A stretch of 64,000 nt of DNA from Noviherbaspirillum cavernae (GTDB lineage Bacteria > Pseudomonadota > Gammaproteobacteria > Burkholderiales > Burkholderiaceae_D). The notes below the pieces were generated by a model, which saw only the letters and a list, made by a program, of their open reading frames with translations, did not search any database and was not told the DNA's origin. The stretch's first letter is position 1. Every line of letters starts with the position of its first letter. Of the stretch, positions 30,586-43,382 are shown one piece after another. The stretch covers positions 3,348,001 to 3,412,000 of the forward strand of contig NZ_QYUN01000002.1 in NCBI RefSeq assembly GCF_003590875.1, given 5' to 3'. The position numbers and the translations under genes were made by a program.

Positions 30586-31058
30586 TATTTACTGCCTTCC
30601 TTTCCTTCTGCCGCTTTGCTGTAGAGGAACTGGCTGATCAGGTTCTCCAGCACCACGGCCGATTGCGTCATTTTGATCCTGTCGCCAGCCACCAGATTTT
30701 CGGTATCGCCGCCGGCTTCCAGACCAATGTATTGTTCGCCCAGCAAGCCGGACGTGAGAATCTTGGCGGACGTATCCTTGGGGAACTTGTAACCGCTTTC
30801 CATGTTTAACGTCACGATTGCCTGATAACTTTTGTCGTCGAAGCGAATTTCTGCAACGCGCCCCACCACCACGCCGGCGCTCTTGACCGGGGCGCGCGGC
30901 TTGAGGCCGCCGATATTGTCGAATTTGGTGATGACCGGATAGGTTTTCTCGAACGACAGCGAACTCATGTTGCCGGCTTTCATCGCGAGGAACAGCAAGG
31001 CCGCCGCACCCAGCAGCACGAACAGGCCAACCCACAAGTCTAGTGATTTTCGTTGCAT
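30585..31058 (-). CDS. mlaD: MlaD, MCE-domain substrate-binding subunit
   Basis: A 157-residue single-span inner-membrane protein with one MCE domain. The N-terminal helix (VGLFVLLGAAALLFLAMKAG) anchors the periplasmic MCE core, which includes FDNIGGLKPRAPVKSAGVVVGRV, KILTSGLLGEQYIGLEAGG and a C-terminal helix. It forms the hexameric ring on MlaE. It lies 44 bp after mlaE. Confidence 0.95.
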   Translation of the reverse strand: MQRKSLDLWVGLFVLLGAAALLFLAMKAGNMSSLSFEKTYPVITKFDNIGGLKPRAPVKSAGVVVGRVAEIRFDDKSYQAIVTLNMESGYKFPKDTSAKILTSGLLGEQYIGLEAGGDTENLVAGDRIKMTQSAVVLENLISQFLYSKAAEGKEGSK

Positions 31059-31102
31059 AACCCGATACCTTGAATATGGGGAAGAGAACCGTTTCAGGTT
31101 CT

Positions 31103-31882
31103 TTAATTAAACATAAGAGCGGTCAGCAAAAAGTCCAGCCATAGCACACTCAACGAAGCGATGACCACGGTGCGCGTCGTCGCCCGCGCCACACCCTCGG
31201 GCGTCGGGCTGGCTTCATAACCCTGGTACAAGGCGATGAACGTGACCGCGAATCCGAACACGATGCTTTTCAGCACACCATTCGCCACATCCTTCCAGAC
31301 ATCGACGCCCGCCTGCATCTGCGACCAGAACGCACCTTCATCGACGCCGATCAATTGCACACCGACGACATAGCCGCCGAAGATGCCGACCGCGCTGAAT
31401 ATCGTGGCCAGGATCGGCATCGCCACCACGCCGGCCCAGAAGCGCGGCGCGACCACGCGCTGCAATGGGTTGATCGCCATCATTTCCATGGCTGACAGTT
31501 GTTCGCCTGCTTTCATCAAGCCGATTTCTGCCGTCAGCGAGGTGCCGGCGCGCCCGGCGAACAGCAGCGCAGTCACCACCGGACCCAGCTCGCGCGTCAG
31601 CGACAGTGCGACCAGCAAGCCCAGAGCCTGTTCGGAGCCGTACTTGTTGAGCGTGTAATAGCCTTGCAAGCCGAGCACGAAGCCGACGAACAAACCGGAA
31701 ACCGCAATGATCACCAGCGAATAATTGCCGATGAAATGAATCTGGTCAGTGATCAGGCGCGGACGGCGCAACAATCCGACGGATGCAGCGAGCATGGCAA
31801 AGAATGTGCGGGTGGCAAAACCGACATTGACAATGAATTCACGCACCCATCGGCCGAGCGTTGACACAGCATCAGCAATCAT
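31103..31882 (-). CDS. mlaE: MlaE, lipid-asymmetry ABC transporter permease
   Basis: A 259-residue permease of the MlaE/DUF140 family. Family segments are FVGFVLGLQGYYTLNKYGSEQ, LARELGPV-like LTRELGPVVTALLFAGRAGTSLTAEIG, MEMMAINPLQRVVAPRFWAG and GVKSI-like VLKSIVFGFAVTFIALYQGY. ATG 31882 overlaps the mlaF stop by four bases. It has five to six membrane segments. Confidence 0.96.
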   Translation of the reverse strand: MIADAVSTLGRWVREFIVNVGFATRTFFAMLAASVGLLRRPRLITDQIHFIGNYSLVIIAVSGLFVGFVLGLQGYYTLNKYGSEQALGLLVALSLTRELGPVVTALLFAGRAGTSLTAEIGLMKAGEQLSAMEMMAINPLQRVVAPRFWAGVVAMPILATIFSAVGIFGGYVVGVQLIGVDEGAFWSQMQAGVDVWKDVANGVLKSIVFGFAVTFIALYQGYEASPTPEGVARATTRTVVIASLSVLWLDFLLTALMFN

Positions 31883-32682
31883 CCGCGCGCTCCCAGTCCC
31901 AAATCGTCGGCCAGCGACTTGCCCGCATAATGGAACGGTACCGGGCCATCCGGCTCGGCATGCACGAACTGCTTCACGTAGGGATCGCTGGAGGCAAGCA
32001 TTTCGGCAGGGGTGCCTTGCGCCACGATTTTTCCCTGTGACAGAAAATACACGTAGTCGGCGATTGAAAACGATTCATGCACGTCGTGCGACACGAGAAT
32101 CGAGGTCGAGCCCAGCACGTCGTTCAAGCGGCGGATCAGGTTTGCGGTCACGCCCATCGAAATCGGATCGAGCCCGGCAAACGGCTCGTCATACATGATG
32201 AGCTGCGGATCGAGCGCGATGGCGCGCGCCAGCGCAACGCGGCGCGCCATGCCGCCGGAAATCTCGGCCGGTTTCAATTGCGCGGCGTTGCGCAAGCCGA
32301 CCGCATGCAATTTCATCAACACCAGATCGCGGATCAATTCTTCCGGCAGATCGGTATGTTCGCGCAACGGGAACGCGACGTTTTCGAATACGGTGAGGTC
32401 GGTGAACAAGGCGCCGTGCTGGAACAGCATGCCCATCTTGCGGCGCAGCGCGTACAGCGCCGGTGTGCCGAGCGTCTGCACCATTTGTCCATCGACATTG
32501 ATGGTGCCCGATTGCGGATGCAGCTGTCCGCCGATCAGGCGGAGAATGGTTGTCTTGCCTGAGCCGGAGCCGCCCATGACAGCGATTACCTTGCCTCGCG
32601 GGAAATCCATGCGGAGCTCCGACAGGATCGGACGCGCTCCATAGGAAAAATGCAAATCGCGGATTTCGACAAGATTGGGCAC
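31879..32682 (-). CDS. mlaF: MlaF, lipid-asymmetry ABC transporter ATPase
   Basis: A 267-residue ATPase. Walker A is GGSGSGKTT, the ABC signature is ISGGMARRVALARAI, and Walker B is LIMYDEPFAGLDPIS; the H-loop lies in LVSHDVHESFSIAD. The start is GTG at 32682 (MPNLVEIRDLHFSYG); no nearby ATG is better. It opens the mlaFEDACB run, and a candidate promoter lies 30 bp upstream. Confidence 0.95.
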   Translation of the reverse strand: MPNLVEIRDLHFSYGARPILSELRMDFPRGKVIAVMGGSGSGKTTILRLIGGQLHPQSGTINVDGQMVQTLGTPALYALRRKMGMLFQHGALFTDLTVFENVAFPLREHTDLPEELIRDLVLMKLHAVGLRNAAQLKPAEISGGMARRVALARAIALDPQLIMYDEPFAGLDPISMGVTANLIRRLNDVLGSTSILVSHDVHESFSIADYVYFLSQGKIVAQGTPAEMLASSDPYVKQFVHAEPDGPVPFHYAGKSLADDLGLGARG

Positions 32683-32711
32683 AACAAAATCTTCGGCTCG
32701 TTAAAGATGGA

Positions 32712-32717
32712 ATTGTA
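32712..32717 (-). promoter_or_regulatory. Candidate -10 element for the mla operon
   Basis: The minus strand reads TACAAT ending 29 nt before the mlaF GTG. The -35 region is weak. It is placed sensibly between the gltBD terminator and mlaF. Confidence 0.33.
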
Positions 32718-32775
32718 GTTCAGAAACAATCTTTCCACCGACGGCCGCCCGGGCGAAATCAAAATTACAACAAAC

Positions 32776-32808
32776 AAAAAGCCTGCCGGATTCTGCAATC
32801 CGGCAGGC
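32776..32808 (-). terminator. Intrinsic terminator of gltBD
   Basis: A perfect 12-bp stem (GCCTGCCGGATT at 32781-32792 with AATCCGGCAGGC at 32797-32808) encloses a 4-nt loop. On the minus strand it is followed by TTTTTG. It starts 26 bp beyond the gltD stop and separates gltBD from the mla operon. Confidence 0.9.
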
Positions 32809-32834
32809 CTTGTTGCGAAACTCTTGCGGAATGA

Positions 32835-34298
32835 TTAACGCGGCAGCACGCTCGATCCCATCAGGAATTCGTCGACCGCGCGGGCGCACTGACGGCCCTC
32901 CCGAATCGCCCACACCACCAGCGACTGGCCGCGGCGCATATCGCCCGCGGCAAACACCTTGTCGGCCGAGGTCTTGTAACAGCCCTCGCCATCAGTTGTC
33001 GCCTTCGCATTGCCGCGCATGTCCTTCTCGACGCCGAATGCGTCCAGCACTTGCTGCACCGGCGAGACGAAACCCATCGCCAGCAGCACCAGGTCGGCTT
33101 TCATCTCGAATTCGGAATCCGGCACCTCGACCATCTTGCCGTCCTTCCATTCGACGCGCGCCGCGATCAGCTTCTCGACCTTGCCATTCTTGCCTTCGAG
33201 GCGCTTGGTGGCGACCGCCCAATCGCGCTCGCAACCTTCCTCATGCGACGAGGAGGTGCGCAGCTTGGTCGGCCAGTACGGCCACACCAGCGGCTTGTTT
33301 TCCTGCTCCGGCGGTTGCGGCAGCAATTCGAATTGAGCGACCGATGCTGCGCCGTGGCGATTGGACGTGCCGACGCAGTCGGAACCGGTGTCGCCGCCAC
33401 CGATCACGACCACGTGCTTGCCAGTCGCGAGAAGCTGATCTTTCAGCTTGTCGCCGGCATTGACCTTGTTTTGCAACGGCAGGAAATCCATCGCAAAATG
33501 CACGCCCTTCAGGTCGCGCCCCGGCACCGGCAGGTCGCGCGGCTGTTCCGCGCCGCCGGCGATGACGATGGCGTCGAATTCCTTATTGAGCTGTTCCGGC
33601 GAGATGGTTTCCTTGGCCCAGTTGGTGACGTTGGCGGGAAAATCCTTGCCGACCAGGACGCCGGTGCGGAAGCTCACACCTTCGGCCTTCATCTGTTCGA
33701 CGCGGCGGTCGATGTGCGACTTTTCCATCTTGAAGTCAGGGATGCCGTAACGCAGCAGGCCGCCGACGCGGTCGTTCTTTTCGAACACGGTCACGTCATG
33801 GCCGACGCGCGCCAACTGCTGCGCGGCGGCCAGACCTGCGGGGCCGGAGCCGACCACGGCGACCTTCTTGCCGGTCTTCGATGCCGGCACTTGCGGCATG
33901 ACCCAGCCGCTGGCCCAGCCCTTGTCGATGATGAAATGCTCGATCGACTTGATGCCGACCGGGTCGCTGTTGATGCCGAGCGTGCAGGCGGATTCACAGG
34001 GTGCCGGGCAGATGCGGCCGGTGAATTCCGGGAAGTTGTTGGTCGAGTGCAGGCTGTCCAGCGCTTCGCGGTAGTTGCCGTGATAAACCAGATCATTCCA
34101 GTCGGGGATGATGTTATTGACCGGGCAGCCGTTGTTGCAGAACGGAATGCCGCAATCCATGCAGCGCGCGCCCTGGATTTTCGCATCCGCGTCGGAGAGG
34201 TGAACGGTGAATTCCTTGTAGTGCTTCTTGCGCGATTGCGGTGCTTCGCTCGCTTCTTGCAGGCGCTGGAATTCCAGAAAGCCGGTTACTTTTCCCAT
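32835..34298 (-). CDS. gltD: Glutamate synthase (NADPH) small subunit
   Basis: The 487-residue flavoprotein that feeds NADPH electrons to GltB. N-terminal cysteine clusters ([14 protein letters not shown] and CPAPCESAC) hold 4Fe-4S centres. The FAD site is [17 protein letters not shown], and the NADPH site is [22 protein letters not shown] late GD-motif ([15 protein letters not shown]) closes the FAD domain. It has a good AAGGAA ribosome site. It lies 95 bp after gltB; the gap holds a REP-like inverted repeat. Confidence 0.97.
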   Translation of the reverse strand: MGKVTGFLEFQRLQEASEAPQSRKKHYKEFTVHLSDADAKIQGARCMDCGIPFCNNGCPVNNIIPDWNDLVYHGNYREALDSLHSTNNFPEFTGRICPAPCESACTLGINSDPVGIKSIEHFIIDKGWASGWVMPQVPASKTGKKVAVVGSGPAGLAAAQQLARVGHDVTVFEKNDRVGGLLRYGIPDFKMEKSHIDRRVEQMKAEGVSFRTGVLVGKDFPANVTNWAKETISPEQLNKEFDAIVIAGGAEQPRDLPVPGRDLKGVHFAMDFLPLQNKVNAGDKLKDQLLATGKHVVVIGGGDTGSDCVGTSNRHGAASVAQFELLPQPPEQENKPLVWPYWPTKLRTSSSHEEGCERDWAVATKRLEGKNGKVEKLIAARVEWKDGKMVEVPDSEFEMKADLVLLAMGFVSPVQQVLDAFGVEKDMRGNAKATTDGEGCYKTSADKVFAAGDMRRGQSLVVWAIREGRQCARAVDEFLMGSSVLPR

Positions 34299-34322
34299 GA
34301 TGTTCCTTCAGTGTTTTTATCG

Positions 34323-34389
34323 GTAGGGTGGGCATGCATGCCCACGCCGGTTACTTCAGCGTCCGCGCGGGCACGAGTGCCCACCCTAC
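34323..34389. repeat. REP-like inverted repeat pair (BIME-type) between gltB and gltD
   Basis: GTAGGGTGGGCA (34323-34334) recurs inverted as TGCCCACCCTAC (34378-34389). Each arm is itself a hairpin: an 18-bp perfect palindrome GTGGGCATGCATGCCCAC at 34328-34345, and GGGCAC-GA-GTGCCC at 34369-34382. Two head-to-head palindromic units separated by a short linker is the layout of a bacterial interspersed mosaic element. It fills most of the 95-bp gltB-gltD gap. I saw no second copy in the window. Confidence 0.78.
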
Positions 34390-34393
34390 TTTT

Positions 34394-39070
<4,677 letters not shown>

Positions 39071-39105
39071 AAGCGTTCTCCGCAACTTTTGAATATTGAT
39101 GTTGA

Positions 39106-39134
39106 AGAATAGTGCAGTGCAAAAGATTGTTCAA
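39106..39134 (-). promoter_or_regulatory. Sigma-70 promoter for gltB
   Basis: On the minus strand a TTGAAC -35 (39134-39129) is followed after exactly 17 bp by a TATTCT -10 (39111-39106). The 5' UTR would be about 30 nt. The promoter abuts the repeat sequence at 39147, so insertion of the nearby element spared it. Confidence 0.6.
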
Positions 39135-39146
39135 TCAAAATAAAAA

Positions 39147-39163
39147 GGGTCAGAGTAAAATTA
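39147..39163. repeat. Short GGGTCAGAG repeat upstream of the transposase region
   Basis: GGGTCAGAGTAAAATTA is closely similar to the AATTAGGGACAGAGTAAAT sequence 28 bp further on. Two direct near-copies of a GGG(T/A)CAGAGTAAA core lie side by side here and may be remnants of repeated element ends. Confidence 0.5.
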
Positions 39164-39190
39164 ATACCAACAGCTTTTTTGAGATTTTAT

Positions 39191-40045
39191 AATTAGGGAC
39201 AGAGTAAATCTCGCCGCAAAGATACAGGAATTTCATTGCAGAGGAGACACAAGATTGATGCGGATTTATTCGGAGTCGGATGGCGGCTCAGCAACTTTTC
39301 CAGCCGGCCGGCCGCGCTTTGCCGGGCTGACGCGCCGGTTGACGGTCTTTTCCAGACGCCCCTTGAACTTCTCCGAACCGAATGCCCAGCCTTTCAGCGT
39401 CGCTTCGCTCAATGCCTCGACCTCCTGCAGCGTGAGTGCTTGCTCTGCCAGATTGCGGTAATTGGCCTCGCGGTCGAACGGAGTGTTGCCCAAGGCCCAG
39501 TACATCGCATGATCGGTGATCAGCGGATCGGGCTTGCCGCCAGCGTGATGGACATAGCTGGACCACGGATATTCGGCGGCGGAGCCAACGATGCCGGCGC
39601 GCACCGGATTGAGCTCGATATAACGGCTGCATGTCATGAAATACTTTTCGGCATCGATCACCGTGGCCTTGTAGCGGCCCTGCCACAAGGTGCCGGCGCG
39701 GCCGTACTTGTTGTTGAAGTACGGCACGTATTGCCTTCCCACCCATTGCATCATCCGGCCGAGCCCGACCTGGTCGGCAGGTGTCGCCAGCACATGCAGA
39801 TGGTCCGGCAGAAGCACATAGGCGTGAATGGCCACCTTGAACTGGCGCGATGCTTCGCGCAGCCATGCGAGAAAGGCGGTGTAATCCGCTGCATCGCGGA
39901 AGATCGGCTGGCGATCGATGCCGCGTTGAATGATGTGGTGCGGCTGCTGTGGAACGACGAGTCGGGGAAGGCGGGCCATGGCGAAAACCGGACAAAAAGT
40001 CAGGCCATTATAGGAGAGGTTAACAGCTCTGTCCCCAATTTAATT
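39191..40045. mobile_element. RAYT unit flanked by inverted repeats
   Basis: The left end AATTAGGGACAGAGTAAAT (39191-39209) and the right end, which on the minus strand reads AATTAAATTGGGGACAGAG (40045-40027), share the core AATT(A/G)GGGACAGAG in opposite orientations. They enclose a single transposase gene. Flanking DNA is visibly AT-rich. I cannot determine the exact ends, and no target duplication is obvious. Confidence 0.62.
39266..39979 (-). CDS. REP-associated tyrosine transposase (RAYT, Y1/IS200-like)
   Basis: A 237-residue HUH endonuclease-type protein. The HxH metal motif is HLH in LPDHLHVLATP. The catalytic Tyr is in LWQGRYKATVID, and the family segment CSRYIELNPVRAGIV follows. The start MARLPRLVVPQQPHHIIQRG is typical of RAYTs. 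The C-terminal 60 residues are basic (RRVSPAKRGRPAGK). RAYTs are usually single-copy and mobilise short palindromic REPs rather than themselves. The gene appears intact. Confidence 0.92.
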   Translation of the reverse strand: MARLPRLVVPQQPHHIIQRGIDRQPIFRDAADYTAFLAWLREASRQFKVAIHAYVLLPDHLHVLATPADQVGLGRMMQWVGRQYVPYFNNKYGRAGTLWQGRYKATVIDAEKYFMTCSRYIELNPVRAGIVGSAAEYPWSSYVHHAGGKPDPLITDHAMYWALGNTPFDREANYRNLAEQALTLQEVEALSEATLKGWAFGSEKFKGRLEKTVNRRVSPAKRGRPAGKVAEPPSDSE

Positions 40046-40099
40046 TATTGCTATTGAATGTTTTAATGCATATTCTTTCCATGGAAATGAAGGAGCCGC

Positions 40100-40477
40100 A
40101 TGCACAACCTCAATTCATCAGCGCAACCGGAAGCGGGAATGACTGTTTCCAAGGCAATTGTTCGCGCCGCCGAGCTATTGCAGCTCAGACAATCATCGCT
40201 GGCGCGTATCCTGGGCATCAGCCCGGCGACCGCATCGCGCCTGTGCGCGGGCACCTATGTGCTCAATCCCGCACGGACAAAGGAATGGGAACTGGCACTC
40301 TTGCTCATTCGCCTGTTCCGCTCGCTCGATGCGGTGCTGGGACACGGCGAAAGTGCACGGCAATGGCTGGCCGGCGAGAACCTCGGCCTGAACGGGCGAC
40401 CGGCCGATCTGATTGAAAGCGCGGAAGGATTGGTGCGCGTGCTGCATTATCTCGACGCGCATCGTGGCCGGATTTGA
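40100..40477 (+). CDS. Xre/MbcA/ParS-family antitoxin (DUF2384)
   Basis: A 125-residue antitoxin. An N-terminal helix-turn-helix (AAELLQLRQSSLARILGISPATASRLCAG, about residues 23-52) can bind DNA. The C-terminal toxin-binding domain has the family pattern RLFRSLDAVLG...WLAGENLGLNGRPADLIESAEGLVRVLHYLDA. AGGAG lies 4 nt before ATG 40100. It is immediately followed by a RES-domain toxin with a 14-bp overlap, the usual gene order. It probably represses its own operon. Confidence 0.92.
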   Translation: MHNLNSSAQPEAGMTVSKAIVRAAELLQLRQSSLARILGISPATASRLCAGTYVLNPARTKEWELALLLIRLFRSLDAVLGHGESARQWLAGENLGLNGRPADLIESAEGLVRVLHYLDAHRGRI

Positions 40478-41165
40478 GGCGACGCACGTCGCGCTGGACC
40501 TGTGGCGCGCGGTCGAGGCGCAGCACCGGGTCGCGACGATGGTGCTGGTCGACACGCTGGATGAGCAGATGCTGCTCGAACGTCTGCTGGACGAGGCCAA
40601 ACCGGCAGTGCCGCCTGCGCAGCGCAGCCTGCACTGGCTGCTGTTCACGCCGTTCCGCTATCCGCCCCTGCCCTCCGGTTCGCGCTTTCGCGGGCCGAAC
40701 GATCCGGGCGTGTTCTACGGCGCGGAGGAGCAGCGCACCGCCTGCGCCGAACTCGGCTATTGGCGCTGGCGCCTGCTGATGGACAGCCCCGCGCTGAAAT
40801 CGATCAAACCGATGCAGCAGACGCTGTTCAGGACGCCGGTGCGCGGCACCGCCATCGACTTGCGGCAGCCGCCGCTGTCCGGGCGGCGTGCGCAATGGAC
40901 GCATACCGCCGATTACCGGCCCTGCCAGGATCTGGCCTCGCAGGCGCGGCAGGAGCATATTCAGATCATCCGCTACGAATCGGTGCGCGACCCGCAGGCC
41001 GGTGCTTGCGCCGCACTGTTGAGCCACACCGCCTTCGCCGCCAGCGAGCCGTCGGAAAGTCAGATGTTCATGCTGGCGGTGTTCCGCCACGGCGTCTTCT
41101 GGCGCCTCGACTCCATCTTCGAGGAGCGCGCATTCGTATTCGACACGTCGCGGTGGAGCAGCTGA
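40464..41165 (+). CDS. RES-domain toxin (NAD+ phosphorylase type)
   Basis: A 233-residue toxin of the MbcT/ParT family; characterised relatives destroy NAD+ or ADP-ribosylate targets. The RES core reads RFRGPNDPGVFYGAEEQRTACAELGYWR, containing the Arg, Tyr and Glu expected in the active site, and a later Ser lies in EPSESQMFML. No ATG precedes the conserved LWRAVEAQHRVATMVLVDTL segment, so GTG 40464, which overlaps the antitoxin, is chosen. A later ATG (40539) would remove part of that segment. The last 106 bp overlap the opposite-strand DUF2726 gene. Confidence 0.88.
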   Translation: MAGFEATHVALDLWRAVEAQHRVATMVLVDTLDEQMLLERLLDEAKPAVPPAQRSLHWLLFTPFRYPPLPSGSRFRGPNDPGVFYGAEEQRTACAELGYWRWRLLMDSPALKSIKPMQQTLFRTPVRGTAIDLRQPPLSGRRAQWTHTADYRPCQDLASQARQEHIQIIRYESVRDPQAGACAALLSHTAFAASEPSESQMFMLAVFRHGVFWRLDSIFEERAFVFDTSRWSS

Positions 41166-41617
41166 CGCACCGAGCGGGCGAAAATCACCTGTTCGATTAT
41201 TGCCTCCGATGGCAGCTGCCTGGCGTGGAAGCGCAGGGTCTTGATGCCGGCGCTGGCCAGGTATTCATCCCGCGCCAGCTCCTTGCGCGACACACCCGAA
41301 CGATGGCTCAGTTCCACCACCGCGCGCAGCTGCATGTCTTCGTCGAATACCGCATAGCCGACACGCCTGGCCGCGATACGCTCATGCGCCAGCTGCCGCG
41401 CTCTGCCGAGCCCGGTCGGCTCCAGCAGCGCCGTCATTGCGACCTTCGGAAAGACATGGCAGCCGGGCAAGGCGTTGCGCAAGGTATGGAAGAATTCGAG
41501 ATCGCCGCCCGTCAACACCGGCTTGCTCTTGTAGCGCGGCTTGCCGCCGCCGTGAAAGGCAAGCCACAGCAATGCAGCACCCAGTCCGACGCCCCCTGCA
41601 ATCATCCAGTCGTTCAT
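41060..41617 (-). CDS. DUF2726-family protein, possible nuclease-fold
   Basis: A 185-residue protein with an N-terminal hydrophobic segment (MIAGGVGLGAALLWLAFHGG), then a DUF2726 domain. The domain shows LEFFHTLRNALPGCHVFPKVAMTALLEP, VGYAVFDEDMQLRAVVELSHRSG and RDEYLASAGIKTLRFHARQLPS. The pattern resembles the PD-(D/E)xK nuclease core, but the usual ExD position reads ELS, so activity is uncertain. The last 35 residues or so lie antisense to the RES toxin gene and look non-family, suggesting the native 3' end was replaced. Confidence 0.72.
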   Translation of the reverse strand: MNDWMIAGGVGLGAALLWLAFHGGGKPRYKSKPVLTGGDLEFFHTLRNALPGCHVFPKVAMTALLEPTGLGRARQLAHERIAARRVGYAVFDEDMQLRAVVELSHRSGVSRKELARDEYLASAGIKTLRFHARQLPSEAIIEQVIFARSVRQLLHRDVSNTNARSSKMESRRQKTPWRNTASMNI

Positions 41618-41857
41618 GGCGGTATTGTTATTGTCGAAAAGGTAATGAATCTACCAGCAAAACGACATGTCGCCTATATCAACGAACACAGAGAAGAATT
41701 GAGGATCATCAACAGCGATGCGCGCGCAAGTTTCCAGAGCGCGGCAAAATGAAGCATGGTGTTGCGCGGCGGAACAGAGATCGGAAATCGCGAAGCACGG
41801 CAGCAAGCAGCACATGACGTCCGGCAACGCAACCCGGAATCACGTTGCCAGGCGCAC

Positions 41858-43369
41858 TTACAGCATCCGTCGCGCCCAGACAGACTCTTCCTGGCGGCGC
41901 TGTTCCACCGCCTGCACCACCAATACGCGCAATTCGTTCAGCTGCATGAACTCATGCGACTCGATTTTGGCGGCGGGACTGGCAATATCCCAGTCACCGT
42001 AGATGAAGCCCACCGGACGGCGGTCCACGGTCAGCGGCAGCACCATGAAGCTGCGCACCGTCGGCAGCGAGGCCTTCCACCAGCGCGGCACCTTGTTCGT
42101 GAAGGACGGCTCCTGCGCATTCTCGACGAACACGATCTTGTCGTTCGCCAGCGCCGCATGGAACACATCGGGCTGATACGCATCGTCGAATACCAGCCGC
42201 GACAGCAGCTCCTGCACGCCGTCGCCGAAGCACATGCGGGCGTTGTACTGCCCGCGCTCCTGGTCGCGCAGGAAAACCACCGCACGGCTGAAACCGAGTC
42301 CCTGGTACACGGTTTCCAGCGCCATCGTCAGCAGCTGGCCCGTGCTGGCGGTCCGCACCGCGCCGCGCATGTCGGACACGCCGCGCGTCAGAATGTCGAT
42401 CGCCTCCACCGGCTTGCCGCCGCTGTGCGGCGGCACCGTCCTGCGTTCGGCCCGGACGCCTTTGCCGGCGTGTACCTCCACCACGGCCTCTTCGGCAAGC
42501 GTTTGCTGTGCGAGTTCCACCGCGTCCAGCAGTTGCGGCACATCAAGCCCCAGCATGTCGGCGAAGTCCCCGGCGAGCGCCAGTATCGCGTCGGAAGCCT
42601 CCTCGCCCCCGCCCGAACACACCGCGTCGGCGCATCGCGACGACAGCGTAGCGACCGCTGCCAGCCAGTCGGCATGGTCCAGCGGCTCCTCGACCGGTTG
42701 CGGCTCGACATCCTTGAGCGTATCGATCAGCGGGGCCGGCAGGCTCCATCGCCTGGCGGCAAGCCGGCCGATATCGTCGAGACCGAGGCCGAGCACCTCA
42801 ACCGCAACCTGTTCTTCGCGCATTCCGCTCTCGGCGCAACGCGCCTGGATCCGCTGCCACTGGTCGGGCAGATAGAAGGCCACCATCATGCGGCCGAGCG
42901 TATGCAGCATCGAGCAAACCACGGCCTCCTCGGCATCGCGCCGGCTCGCGGACGACGCGACCTGGCGCGCGATATGGCCGGCCAGCACCGCCTTTTCCAT
43001 TTCACTGCGCGCGCGCTCGGACTCGGTCGAGGCGGCGGACAGCCCGTCGATCAGCTTCAGACCCAGCGCCAGATGGCCGATCGCCTCGGTGCCGAGCACG
43101 ATCACGGCCTTGGAAACGGTATTGACATCCTGCCCGAACACCGAGTACATCGCGCTGTTGGCAAGCCGCAGCACCTTCTGCGTGAGAGCCGGATCGGACA
43201 GCACGGTGCGGGTCATGTTGAACTCGCGATCGTCGTCGCCGCGCATGGCGCCGATGATGATGCGCACGACCTTGGAAAAACCGGGCAGGTCGCCGCGCTG
43301 ACGCACGCGCGCCCACAACTGGGACATCGTTTTGTCCGCACTGACGGTTTCGGTCCTGGGGATGCTCAT
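41858..43369 (-). CDS. HDOD-GAF signalling protein
   Basis: A 503-residue cytosolic protein. The HDOD domain covers roughly residues 20-225 (DLPGFSKVVRIIIGAM, LTQKVLRLANSAMYS, EAVVCSMLHTLGRMMVAFYLPDQW). A GAF domain spans about 335-480 (TMALETVYQGLGFSRAVVFLRD, VRSFMVLPLTVDRRPVGFIYGDW). HDOD proteins often act in cyclic-di-GMP or stress signalling, but the ligand of this one is unknown. It follows the PAS-GGDEF-EAL gene by 13 bp, so the two form an operon. The long open frame on the other strand is a shadow. Confidence 0.88.
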   Translation of the reverse strand: MSIPRTETVSADKTMSQLWARVRQRGDLPGFSKVVRIIIGAMRGDDDREFNMTRTVLSDPALTQKVLRLANSAMYSVFGQDVNTVSKAVIVLGTEAIGHLALGLKLIDGLSAASTESERARSEMEKAVLAGHIARQVASSASRRDAEEAVVCSMLHTLGRMMVAFYLPDQWQRIQARCAESGMREEQVAVEVLGLGLDDIGRLAARRWSLPAPLIDTLKDVEPQPVEEPLDHADWLAAVATLSSRCADAVCSGGGEEASDAILALAGDFADMLGLDVPQLLDAVELAQQTLAEEAVVEVHAGKGVRAERRTVPPHSGGKPVEAIDILTRGVSDMRGAVRTASTGQLLTMALETVYQGLGFSRAVVFLRDQERGQYNARMCFGDGVQELLSRLVFDDAYQPDVFHAALANDKIVFVENAQEPSFTNKVPRWWKASLPTVRSFMVLPLTVDRRPVGFIYGDWDIASPAAKIESHEFMQLNELRVLVVQAVEQRRQEESVWARRML

Positions 43370-43382
43370 GATGAGGTTGTTC

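Noticed and set aside
39071-39105. Riboswitch or leader in front of gltB
   Set aside because: The 5' UTR from the sigma-70 promoter is only about 30 nt and holds only a ribosome site.
39100-41700. Prophage or integrative element
   Set aside because: Only one RAYT, one toxin-antitoxin pair and one DUF2726 gene are present; there are no phage structural genes, integrase or attachment repeats.
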